Of a DNA stretch of 12,954 nucleotides, positions 6,025 to 12,504 are shown piece by piece. The notes under the pieces were generated by a model that saw nothing but the letters and a program-made list of their open reading frames with translations, searched no databases and was not told the DNA's origin. The stretch covers positions 1-12,954 of the forward strand of contig CAKVCR010000051.1 in the NCBI GenBank assembly GCA_934725835.1. The letters run 5' to 3'. This DNA comes from an uncultured Odoribacter sp. (GTDB lineage: Bacteria > Bacteroidota > Bacteroidia > Bacteroidales > Marinifilaceae). Numbering within the stretch: the stretch's first letter is position 1; every line of letters begins with the position of its first letter. The position numbers and the translations under genes were made by a program.

Positions 6025-7089
6025 TTACATGCCTCTGGCCAATTTGTCATACCGTTCTGCCAGCTTCACGATATCCTCCACCCTCTCTAATTTATTTACC
6101 CACTCCTTTGGCATCGCTTCGCATCCATATACAATCCCCGCCAATGCACCTGCAATTGCCCCAATGGTATCCGCATCCCCACCCAAATTCACTGCACGCA
6201 GAACTGTCTCCTTGAAATTATCATGCTTGAATACACACCATAGACTCGCCTCCAAGGAGTCAATAACATATCCGGATGAGCGGATTTCCTCCTCTTCCAA
6301 TCCTCTGAATTTTTCATAGCTTAATTTCAGAAGTCGTCCAAAATGCTCTGTCTCTTCGCAAAATCGACCTTCCTGCAATAACTGCCACACCTCCCTTTGT
6401 GCCTGCGTAAACGCTTTGCCCAAATCCCTGTAATCCAAATAGCGGAATGCCACTTTGCAATAAAAGATACAAGCCAAAATTGCCCGCGGATGTCTGTGCG
6501 TCAGAGACGATACCTCCTCTATCAGTCGGTTCTGTTGTTCCTCCACCAATCCGTAGGCAAAGGGTATCAATGGAGCAATACGCATCAATGAACCGTTTCC
6601 GTTGTCCCGTGAGTTATTCATCCCAGCTTCTGCGGGTGCAATCCCGCGTATCAATTGTGCCATTGATCGGCGGGTGGTAGCGCCGATATCGAAGGCTCTC
6701 CCGTATGGTGTCCAGAAACCCTCCTGAAACCAAGCAATAAAACGCTTAGCAACATCCTCCAAGTCATAACCCCCACATAGACTGTCTGCCAGACACAAGG
6801 ATAGTGACGTATCGTCTGACCACATCCCCCGGGACATCTCTTTTACCGGATTCTCCTGCACCTTCTCTCTCTCCAGAAATTGTACCGTATATCCCAAGGC
6901 ATCCCCCACTGCATTCCCCAATAAAATGCGTTTCATCGTATCTTTTATAGGGATTCCGCTATATCTTTCCATATACCGAGGCACAAAGACATTTCTTGCA
7001 GACATTCTTACCACATCACCGCCTTTCCTCCTGCCAAGCATACTTGCTACAATATCCCTGATGCTTCTTATATTCTTCTTTTCTTTCAT
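6025..7089 (-). CDS. ADP-ribosylglycohydrolase family protein (DraG/ARH-like)
   Basis: A 354-aa cytosolic protein with an all-alpha dinuclear-metal ARH fold. Landmarks are LLGNAVGDALGY (56-67), the metal-ligand motif WSDDTSLSL at 90-98 (SDDT), the G-rich NGNGSLMRIAPL at 163-174, and the second metal motif NLGGDADTIGAIAGALAGI at 301-319 (DADT). All expected metal-binding aspartates are present, so it should be active in removing ADP-ribose from protein, nucleic acid or a small molecule; the substrate cannot be read from sequence. The first 50 residues (basic, Arg/Lys-rich) are an extension before the usual start of the domain, and Met52 is an alternative start. It is the last gene of a five-gene operon, 14 bp after the charged 298-aa gene. 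Confidence 0.9.
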   Translation of the reverse strand: MKEKKNIRSIRDIVASMLGRRKGGDVVRMSARNVFVPRYMERYSGIPIKDTMKRILLGNAVGDALGYTVQFLEREKVQENPVKEMSRGMWSDDTSLSLCLADSLCGGYDLEDVAKRFIAWFQEGFWTPYGRAFDIGATTRRSMAQLIRGIAPAEAGMNNSRDNGNGSLMRIAPLIPFAYGLVEEQQNRLIEEVSSLTHRHPRAILACIFYCKVAFRYLDYRDLGKAFTQAQREVWQLLQEGRFCEETEHFGRLLKLSYEKFRGLEEEEIRSSGYVIDSLEASLWCVFKHDNFKETVLRAVNLGGDADTIGAIAGALAGIVYGCEAMPKEWVNKLERVEDIVKLAERYDKLARGM

Positions 7090-7103
7090 CCTATTTACTA
7101 GCT

Positions 7104-8000
7104 TTATTTATCTTGTCTTAAATGCAATTTTCCCAACTCCTCCAACCTTCTTTTACGTCGTTGTCTTTTTCCTTCTCCTTCCGGCAACTCCAATCCCAAT
7201 GCGATCAGCCGTTGCAGGTTTTTCTGCGACTCATTGGTCATCCTGACAAACTCTTGTAGCTCCTCCTCTGTTGAATGATGTGCAACATTTTCTTCACCAC
7301 CCTCATTCTCTTCTTTCTCAAGCTTTCCGTGTTGAGATTTCCAGCCTAATTGCGCCAAATAGGCCTCTCCTATCCCCTCATCGGCAAATCGTTCGCGCAT
7401 CTTGCACATCTCCTCGTTTGACGCATGCCGTTTCAACATCTCCTTCGCCTCTTGCTGCAACTCCTTCTTGCGTCTCTTTGCCTCCCTGATCCAATCATCC
7501 CCTTCTCCCAATTTACCCCCATAACCGGCAGGATTGTTGCTCTTCATTTGCTTTTCAAATTCTTCCCTGGACAAAAATCGTTGCAAAAGTTCTTTTCTTC
7601 CTTGGTTATGTTCTCCCAAAAACTGGAGGATTTTCTCCCTTGTTCTGTCCTGCTCTTCCTCCTTCTTCAAAAACCACCCTTTCTTATCCCTCTTCGGCTG
7701 CACCGGAATCACCAGTGCATCTTCATCCAAAAAACCTCCCACCATTTTAATATAATCCAAAATAATGCCTACAATCCTATCCACCTTATCCACGCTTAGC
7801 ATTATCCGTTTCCGTTTCAAATATCCCACAATATACCCCACTATCGTCTCCTTATACACATCGTTCCCATACCCGATAACTTCATTCCAGCACTCTGCAA
7901 ATGCTGTATCGATTTCCTCCCAAAATTCCTCAGACAATTCAAAATCGATTCGATTATAAACCGCCATCTTCACCCTTTTCGGACTTATCGTCTTTTCCAT
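7104..8000 (-). CDS. Hypothetical highly charged, helix-rich protein, 298 aa
   Basis: I do not recognise this family. Residues 1-115 look globular, with alternating hydrophobic helices (FWEEIDTAFAECWNEVIGYG, ETIVGYIVGYLKRKR, KVDRIVGIILDYIKMVGGFL). From about 105 to the end the protein is dominated by Lys, Arg and Glu with heptad-like spacing (REAKRRKKELQQEAKEMLKR, EEELQEFVRMTNESQKNLQRLIALGLEL, RQRRKRRLEELGKL), suggesting coiled coils or a nucleic-acid-binding surface. There is no signal peptide, no membrane segment and no Walker or nuclease motif. It lies 10 bp after the deiminase gene and 14 bp before the ADP-ribosylglycohydrolase gene, so it is certainly an operon member. A structural, adaptor or nucleic-acid-binding role is only a guess. 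Confidence 0.8.
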   Translation of the reverse strand: MEKTISPKRVKMAVYNRIDFELSEEFWEEIDTAFAECWNEVIGYGNDVYKETIVGYIVGYLKRKRIMLSVDKVDRIVGIILDYIKMVGGFLDEDALVIPVQPKRDKKGWFLKKEEEQDRTREKILQFLGEHNQGRKELLQRFLSREEFEKQMKSNNPAGYGGKLGEGDDWIREAKRRKKELQQEAKEMLKRHASNEEMCKMRERFADEGIGEAYLAQLGWKSQHGKLEKEENEGGEENVAHHSTEEELQEFVRMTNESQKNLQRLIALGLELPEGEGKRQRRKRRLEELGKLHLRQDK

Positions 8001-8010
8001 ACTCGAACAA

Positions 8011-8865
8011 TCATTTAAACCTTTTTACATTCCACGATATGCAATTCCATGCCCCGCCTCTTTTCACTAACGGTCTGGCATCCACCTGCACCACCCGTTC
8101 CCCGTACTCAGGAAACAGCTGTCTCAATTGTTCCAAAGCTTCTCTATCCTCCTTGATTCCCAATCCCGGCACCACAATTACCTGCTCCGTCTGTAGGAAA
8201 TTCACATACGCCCAACAATCCGGGTGTGTCCGTTCCGACGAATATGCCAACTCCACGACCTCAAACCGCCGTTCCAACCGTCGCCACATCTCTTCCGCCA
8301 TTGTTCTGTCAAAATCTCGGTAGTTCGTCATCACCACCCGCCCATCTCCCACATACCTTACCACACCATCACTATGCCCATACTTCTCTTCTGAATCCCA
8401 TGGTAAAAACAACACCTCCGCACCGAACGCCTCCTCCAACATCCCATGCACCTTCCCCCGAGGCACATCCGGATTCTCCGCAAGTACCTTCTCCGTCATC
8501 ACCACTACATCTCCACATTTCACTACATTACCTCCATCCACCACCAGCTCTAACTCCTGCCACACCACCCCAGCCCACCATGCCTCCCGCAATTTGTCAC
8601 ACACATTCTTGGGATCTGTCATGTATTGCTGCTGCCCCTTACTCAGATAATCAGGGCAATACCGATATCGCACAAATTGCCCCTTGGCTGTCTGCACCGG
8701 CATATAATCCCTACACCAATAGTCTTGCGTTCCCTCAAGTACCCCGTGCCACACCCCGTACTGATCCAACACCTTACACACCACCTTATACACCTCTTCA
8801 AAGTCCCGTTTCAGCCACGCCGAGAAATAAACACCATCTGTCTCCTTGTCGTTCAACAGCCCCAT
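8011..8865 (-). CDS. Agmatine/peptidylarginine deiminase-fold enzyme
   Basis: A 284-aa protein of the guanidino-group-modifying (GME) superfamily, close to agmatine deiminase and PAD_porph proteins. Motifs in order are YWCRDYMPVQ (49-58, the RDxxP substrate motif), LVVDGGNVV (107-115), the catalytic His-x-Asp in KYGHSDGVV (161-169; H164, D166), and the catalytic Cys275 in GGAWNCISWN (270-279), which corresponds to GGGNIHC in family members. The complete catalytic set suggests an active enzyme converting a guanidino group to a ureido group plus ammonia, or a related amidinotransfer. It has no signal peptide, unlike the secreted Porphyromonas enzyme, so it should act in the cytosol. At 284 aa it is shorter than typical agmatine deiminases (about 340-370). 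It starts 1 bp after the stop of the 214-aa gene. Confidence 0.82.
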   Translation of the reverse strand: MGLLNDKETDGVYFSAWLKRDFEEVYKVVCKVLDQYGVWHGVLEGTQDYWCRDYMPVQTAKGQFVRYRYCPDYLSKGQQQYMTDPKNVCDKLREAWWAGVVWQELELVVDGGNVVKCGDVVVMTEKVLAENPDVPRGKVHGMLEEAFGAEVLFLPWDSEEKYGHSDGVVRYVGDGRVVMTNYRDFDRTMAEEMWRRLERRFEVVELAYSSERTHPDCWAYVNFLQTEQVIVVPGLGIKEDREALEQLRQLFPEYGERVVQVDARPLVKRGGAWNCISWNVKRFK

Positions 8866-8866
8866 A

Positions 8867-9511
8867 TCACTCTATATCCCTGATAAATCTCCACATCCGC
8901 ATATCCTGCACATACTTTCCATTCTCCGTTTTTTGCCCTGACTCCTCAAACACCCGTTTCCGACCATTCTCGTCATATTCGCACACATTCATCCTCACGT
9001 CTTGCAATATCTTCTCTTGACCATCCACCTGCACCGATTCATGTATCCACTCAATGTGTATCCCCTCTACCAACGGAAATGCCATAAACAAATCATCATA
9101 CAGATGGGTCGAATGCTTGTCATACTCCTTACCCGGGAGTTCACCCGCTTCCATTGCGTTATACCCCCTCACCAATACTGCCGCCCGGTATCTTCTCGCT
9201 TCATTCTCGAATGTGATATCCACCCCGGACTGGTGCGTATGCAACATGCCCAACGGAAAATAAGCTTTCTTTTTTCCACTTTTCGCATCACGGTGATACA
9301 TGATTAAATCCTGAACACTCCCTTCTTCTTCGTGATAATAAAACTCTAAATCTCTCAAACATACCCTTCTTTTCCCATTTACCGAGAAGTACCCACCATA
9401 AAACAAATATTCTGCCAATTCCCTAAATTGCCCTTCTAGGACTTCAACACCTTTTCCTTCTGTTCCCCGGAATCCTTCCAAAGCTTCCATCAACGAACCA
9501 TACTTTACCAT
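8867..9511 (-). CDS. Unrecognised 214-aa protein, possible distant alkyladenine-glycosylase-like fold
   Basis: I cannot place this with confidence. The conserved-looking core (residues 30-115) reads AEYLFYGGYFSVNG, then VCLRDLEFYYHEEEG, DLIMYHRD, PLGMLHTHQSGVDITFE and YRAAVLVRGY. The order of elements (a beta-strand with a charged E-x-E-like turn, a D/MYHR-like segment, an H-x-H plus G-x-D loop, then AAVLVRG) is reminiscent of alkyladenine DNA glycosylases (AAG, PF02245), which show IVEVEAY, a YG-x-H-x-x-N-V segment and AVLIRA. This is only a pattern-level resemblance. The C-terminal part (120-214) is acidic with aromatic residues. The protein is cytosolic by sequence. Its gene ends 1 bp before the deiminase start, so the two are tightly linked; it lies 91 bp after the HD-domain gene. 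Confidence 0.75.
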   Translation of the reverse strand: MVKYGSLMEALEGFRGTEGKGVEVLEGQFRELAEYLFYGGYFSVNGKRRVCLRDLEFYYHEEEGSVQDLIMYHRDAKSGKKKAYFPLGMLHTHQSGVDITFENEARRYRAAVLVRGYNAMEAGELPGKEYDKHSTHLYDDLFMAFPLVEGIHIEWIHESVQVDGQEKILQDVRMNVCEYDENGRKRVFEESGQKTENGKYVQDMRMWRFIRDIE

Positions 9512-9602
9512 GTCTATTAAATTTTTACACCTTCTGCCTCTTAAAAAGGTAATTTTACATATAAAAGCGTGGAGGCATTCCCGCTTTATCCTTTCCTCTT
9601 TT

Positions 9603-10046
9603 TCAATACCTACTTACGTTTTCCAACTCTTTGTGCAAGTAGTCATAAGCCTCCCGGTAAGTCTCCATCTTCCAATGCTTTTTGCCCCCCAAGCGAGACT
9701 CATCCATATTGTCCTCTAAATCCCACAACTTCACCCGGATAGCAAGAGTCCTATGTGACACTCGCTTTATGAACGTTTGATAATCCTCACCATCCTTTTT
9801 GGTAAGATACTCCACTGCCTCGAGAACCTCCTCTGGAAATCCCTCTCGCTCCAAATCCTCCAACGTCACCGCTGTATCCTCCAATACATCGTGCAATAAT
9901 GCCACCATCTTTTCCTCCTCTGTCCGACAATGCAACGCTACCCGTAGCGGATGTAAAATATAAGGGTTTCCCCCTTTATCCAACTGCCCGGCATGTGCTT
10001 TATAGGCAATTTCCAAGGCCTTGTCTAATATTTTCTTTGTTTCCAT
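9603..10046 (-). CDS. Small HD-domain hydrolase (RelA/SpoT-hydrolase or MESH1-like)
   Basis: A 147-aa single-domain protein matching the hydrolase half of RelA/SpoT. It shows AHAGQLDKGGNPYILHPLRVA (18-38, first metal His), LLHDVLEDT at 51-59 (the His-Asp pair H52-D53 and the ED general acid/base E56-D57), and VKLWDLEDNMD at 105-115, where the family has VKLADRxHNM with its final metal Asp (D109 here). Such stand-alone proteins hydrolyse (p)ppGpp or act as NADPH or other nucleotide pyrophosphatases. There is no synthetase domain. It is the first gene of the five-gene minus-strand operon, followed after 91 bp by the 214-aa gene. The TATCTTTG box at 10097-10104 would give a leader of about 45 nt. 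Family is confident; substrate is not. Confidence 0.85.
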   Translation of the reverse strand: METKKILDKALEIAYKAHAGQLDKGGNPYILHPLRVALHCRTEEEKMVALLHDVLEDTAVTLEDLEREGFPEEVLEAVEYLTKKDGEDYQTFIKRVSHRTLAIRVKLWDLEDNMDESRLGGKKHWKMETYREAYDYLHKELENVSRY

Positions 10047-10096
10047 AAATATTTATAAAATATTATATATCAAATATTTAACCAACACAACCGAGG

Positions 10097-10104
10097 CAAA
10101 GATA
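10097..10104 (-). promoter_or_regulatory. Candidate -7 promoter box (TATCTTTG) of the five-gene operon
   Basis: An exact match to TAnnTTTG on the minus strand, about 50 bp before the ATG of the HD-domain gene, which suits a normal leader length. No TTTG -33 box lies 19-21 bp further upstream, so the promoter may be weak or activator-dependent. Confidence 0.45.
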
Positions 10105-10183
10105 AACAAAAACATCTTTCGTCCATACATCTATCCTCAAAAAATGACAAGGAACAATGCCAGCCTCTCCTACAACGATATTT

Positions 10184-10210
10184 CCCCCCTCTCCATCCCT
10201 CTCCCCACCC
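10184..10210 (-). other. Potential G-quadruplex motif on the operon's sense strand
   Basis: On the minus strand there are four G-tracts (GGG, GGGG, GGG, GGGGGG) separated by loops of 1, 3 and 7 nt. This satisfies the usual G3+N1-7 pattern. It lies about 80 bp upstream of the candidate -7 box of the operon, in otherwise AT-rich DNA. A fifth GGG is at 10219-10221. Confidence 0.5.
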
Positions 10211-10240
10211 TCCTTCCTCCCACTTATTCTTATCTCAAAC

Positions 10241-10298
10241 ATATATCAAAAATAAGACAACTATATATCAAAGATAACAAACCATTATCTTTGATATA
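10241..10298. repeat. Operator-like cluster: two direct and one inverted ATATATCAAAxATAA boxes
   Basis: Box 1 (10241-10255) and box 2 (10263-10277) are 15 bp long, differ at one base, and are offset by 22 bp, about two helical turns. A third box (10285-10298) is a perfect 14-bp inverted copy of box 2 with a 7-nt spacer. A further partial copy (ATATATCAAATATTTA) lies at 10065-10080. The arrangement suggests binding sites for a dimeric repressor or activator of the minus-strand operon. Confidence 0.55.
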
Positions 10299-10364
10299 AG
10301 AATGACATAGTTTTGACATAATAAAAAGAGGGAGAAACAGCGAGGAAAAAAATATGAAAAGACA

Positions 10365-10394
10365 AAAAAAATAAGGAGGTCCGAAAACCTCCTT
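10365..10394 (-). terminator. Rho-independent terminator of the beta-barrel gene
   Basis: A perfect 8-bp stem AAGGAGGT/ACCTCCTT (10373-10380 with 10387-10394) with a 6-nt loop. On the minus strand it is followed by ATTTTTTTTG. It lies 27 bp beyond the stop codon of the outer membrane protein gene. Confidence 0.85.
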
Positions 10395-10420
10395 ACCGTT
10401 ATCTGGTGAATCTGTATTTC

Positions 10421-11014
10421 TTAGAACAAATCGCTCAAACGATAACCTAATGAGAATTGGAATACATGATTTTTAGTATTTACACCAAAACTACCTTTAT
10501 CCCACATATTGGTCAGACCGATATTATAACGTGCTGACAGAATCAGACCTTCATAAGTATATGACAATCCGATAGGGAAACTCATATCGAATGTATTCAC
10601 GTCTTTCACCTTGGTTTTTGTGCTGCTGTCACCGACTTTTTTCTTCAGATTTGAATTTAAAGCGATTCCGAACTGAGGACCTGCATCCACGCTCAATCCT
10701 TCCAATACATAAAATTTCAACAAAACAGGAATATTCAGATAATTTACACGCAATTTACTCTTTACATCACCGTCCTTATCTGCTGCTCCTTGACGAGAAT
10801 ATACCACTTCAGGAGACAAACCGATAAAATCACTCAGATTCCATTCCATAAAAGCTCCGACATGAATACTTGCCTTGTTCTTCAAATCAAGGTTTGAAAT
10901 ATTGGTTACATTCAAACCAACCTTTGCACCCCAAGTAAAATCACCTGCACTAAACTGTGCTTTCGCTACGCATACGGTCAGAAGTGCCACAGCTATTAAA
11001 ACTACTCTTTTCAT
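10421..11014 (-). CDS. Outer membrane beta-barrel protein (PorT/OMP_b-brl-like)
   Basis: A 197-aa secreted protein with a classical signal peptide, MKRVVLIAVALLTVCVAKA, probably cleaved at AKA|Q. The mature part shows alternating beta-strands ending in aromatic or charged residues (TWGAKVGLNVTNIS, HVGAFMEWNLSDFIGLSPEVVYSRQGA, VNYLNIPVLLKFYVLEGLSVDAGPQFGIAL) and a last strand (HVFQFSLGYRLSDLF) with a terminal Phe, as needed for Bam-dependent barrel insertion. The pattern GAKVGLN...YLNIPVLLKFY...GPQFG is typical of the small Bacteroidetes outer membrane beta-barrel family. Its specific function is unknown. It is followed by a strong terminator and lies 46 bp after the YhcH-family gene on the same strand, so it may share that transcript or have its own promoter. 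Confidence 0.87.
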   Translation of the reverse strand: MKRVVLIAVALLTVCVAKAQFSAGDFTWGAKVGLNVTNISNLDLKNKASIHVGAFMEWNLSDFIGLSPEVVYSRQGAADKDGDVKSKLRVNYLNIPVLLKFYVLEGLSVDAGPQFGIALNSNLKKKVGDSSTKTKVKDVNTFDMSFPIGLSYTYEGLILSARYNIGLTNMWDKGSFGVNTKNHVFQFSLGYRLSDLF

Positions 11015-11060
11015 GTTCTTTTAGTTTTTAATTATTAAATTGTTTTTAATGCCTTAAGTA

Positions 11061-11519
11061 TTAAATTTTCACCTTAGCTACCACTTTTTTTATCAACCCT
11101 TGGCCAATACATGGTGCATGTCCATCTTCAGCAAAAAAGATACCGAAATCGCCCGATTTTAGCGTAAAATAAAAAAAAGTTTTGTCGTTATAAAAAGTAA
11201 TATCATTCTTTTCATCATATCCACCGCTACATTCTTCACTTAAAAGTAGTCTTTCTTTCCAGCCAAACGTCTCACTGCCACTCATTGGCATCTGTATGTC
11301 AATATATCGGTTGTGGGTCTCCAGCTTTGCCTCCTCTGCAGTGCGCCCCTGTACATCACTGATACTAATCCAAGCGTTGTCCCCGTCTATATCTATTCTT
11401 CCTGCCGGCATCCGGCTTAAGTCATGCGATTTTATGTAATCGAACACCTTCTTAAAAAGAGGGTGCAGAGCCTCTGCTCTTTCCGTATTTTCCAATGATC
11501 CGATAAACATCCTGCTCAA
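11061..11519 (-). CDS. YhcH/YjgK/YiaL (DUF386, TabA-like) family protein
   Basis: A 152-aa protein of usual family length, with a cupin-like beta-sandwich. Recognisable segments are MFIGSLEN (start of the family domain at residue 4), GRIDIDGDNAWISISDV (41-57), the metal-site region AKLETHNRYIDIQMPMSGSE (64-83), FYFTLKSGDFGIFFAEDGHAPCIG (115-138) and VKKVVAKV-like end (IKKVVAKVKI). The family includes TabA, affecting biofilm and toxin-antitoxin responses, and sugar-acid utilisation accessory proteins; the exact reaction is not settled. The ATG at 11519 is used; an ATG three codons later is equally possible. It is divergent from era with an 88-bp shared promoter region. Confidence 0.85.
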   Translation of the reverse strand: MSRMFIGSLENTERAEALHPLFKKVFDYIKSHDLSRMPAGRIDIDGDNAWISISDVQGRTAEEAKLETHNRYIDIQMPMSGSETFGWKERLLLSEECSGGYDEKNDITFYNDKTFFYFTLKSGDFGIFFAEDGHAPCIGQGLIKKVVAKVKI

Positions 11520-11524
11520 ATTTA

Positions 11525-11538
11525 TTGTTAGCTAACAA
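11525..11538. promoter_or_regulatory. Perfect 14-bp palindrome (TTGTTAGCTAACAA)
   Basis: It lies between the candidate -7 box (11539-11546) and the start codon of the YhcH-family gene, a position suited to a repressor site. No known regulator can be assigned. Confidence 0.4.
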
Positions 11539-11546
11539 CAAAAGTA
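11539..11546 (-). promoter_or_regulatory. Candidate -7 promoter box (TACTTTTG) of the YhcH-family gene
   Basis: Matches TAnnTTTG on the minus strand, 19 bp before the ATG at 11519. The region at the expected -33 position is T-rich but is not a perfect TTTG. Confidence 0.4.
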
Positions 11547-11568
11547 CAAATATTAACGCGAAAATCAC

Positions 11569-11576
11569 TATCTTTG
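11569..11576 (+). promoter_or_regulatory. Candidate -7 promoter box (TATCTTTG) of era-der
   Basis: Matches TAnnTTTG and is followed by CAGCATG, a very common Bacteroidales promoter context. It lies 31 bp before the era start codon. The -33 box is not clear. Confidence 0.5.
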
Positions 11577-11607
11577 CAGCATGAAAATAATTTATTAATA
11601 CACTCGT

Positions 11608-12489
11608 ATGCATAAAGCAGGATTTGTCAACATTGTAGGCAACCCCAATGTAGGGAAGTCAACATTGATGAACCGATTGGTCGGCGAAAAGATTTCGATT
11701 ATTACTTCAAAGTCGCAGACAACACGGCACAGAATAAAAGGCATCGTCAATACAGATGAGTATCAAATTGTTTTTTCTGATACTCCGGGAGTGGTCAAGC
11801 CCAGTTATAAGATGCAGGAATATATGCTGGAATTTTCAAAATCGGCACTGATTGATGCCGATATCATTCTCTATGTCACCGATGTTGTGGAGAATATTGA
11901 AAAGAACATGGATTTTGTTGAAAAAGTAAGCAAATCAAAAGTGCCTGTTTTGTTGGTGTTAAACAAAATAGATTTAACCAATCAGGAAAAACTGGAGGCT
12001 TTGTACGATAAATGGAAGGAGTTGATTCCCCGTGCAGAGATTTTCCCGATGTCTGCAAAGGAGAATTTTAATGTAGACAATCTATATAAAAGAATCATTG
12101 AATTGCTGCCGGAAGGCGAAGCCTATTTCCCCAAAGATGATCTGACAGATTTACCTGCAAGGTTTTTTGTCAACGAAATCATTCGCGAAAAGATATTGAA
12201 AAACTACGACAAGGAAATCCCTTATTCCGTCGAAGTGGAGGTGGAAGAATTCAAGGAGGAAGACAAACGTATCAATATTATGGCTGTCATCTACGTGGAA
12301 CGCACCTCTCAAAAAGGCATTATCATTGGCAATCAAGGGGAAGCCCTGAAAAAGGTAGGCACGGAAGCCCGTCTGGATATTGAGGCATTCTTCGGCAAGA
12401 AGGTTTTCTTGAACCTATATGTAAAAGTACTGAAAGACTGGCGTAACAAAGACAGCGAACTGAAGAACTTTGGCTACGCAAACAAATAG
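11608..12489 (+). CDS. era: GTPase Era, 16S rRNA-binding ribosome assembly factor
   Basis: A 293-aa protein of standard Era length. The N-terminal G domain has G1 GNPNVGKST (11-19), G2 region with KSQTTRHRIKGIV, G3 SDTPG (57-61), and G4 NKID. The C-terminal KH domain, about 200-290, carries the GxxG-type loop IIIGNQGEALKKVG and IEAFFGKKVFLNLYVKVLKDWR, which binds the 3' end of 16S rRNA near the anti-Shine-Dalgarno sequence. It acts in 30S maturation on the ribosome and at the inner membrane surface. An upstream ATG at 11581 reaches a stop after five codons and is not the start. The der gene follows after 15 bp, so the two are co-transcribed. Identification is certain. Confidence 0.97.
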   Translation: MHKAGFVNIVGNPNVGKSTLMNRLVGEKISIITSKSQTTRHRIKGIVNTDEYQIVFSDTPGVVKPSYKMQEYMLEFSKSALIDADIILYVTDVVENIEKNMDFVEKVSKSKVPVLLVLNKIDLTNQEKLEALYDKWKELIPRAEIFPMSAKENFNVDNLYKRIIELLPEGEAYFPKDDLTDLPARFFVNEIIREKILKNYDKEIPYSVEVEVEEFKEEDKRINIMAVIYVERTSQKGIIIGNQGEALKKVGTEARLDIEAFFGKKVFLNLYVKVLKDWRNKDSELKNFGYANK

Positions 12490-12504
12490 CATAAATTTTA
12501 TACG

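Larger units (their letters stand above)
10047..10420. other. 374-bp intergenic region: regulatory repeats and C/G tract, no gene
   Basis: No convincing reading frame is present on either strand. The region holds a candidate promoter box (10097-10104), a strongly pyrimidine-rich plus-strand tract (10181-10223), a cluster of ATATATCAAAxATAA-type boxes (10065-10298), and the terminator of the beta-barrel gene (10365-10394). It separates the accessory operon from the core-type genes to the right. Confidence 0.7.

Noticed and set aside
7425..7799. Plus-strand frames opposite the 298-aa gene
   Set aside because: They lie wholly within a minus-strand operon gene, with low-complexity Leu/Ser/Phe composition and no spacing logic.
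8226..9020. A 264-codon open frame on the plus strand opposite the deiminase gene
   Set aside because: It is very rich in Pro, Thr, Ser and His, has no recognisable domain, and is a by-product of the purine-rich minus-strand coding sequence. The minus-strand gene has full family motifs.
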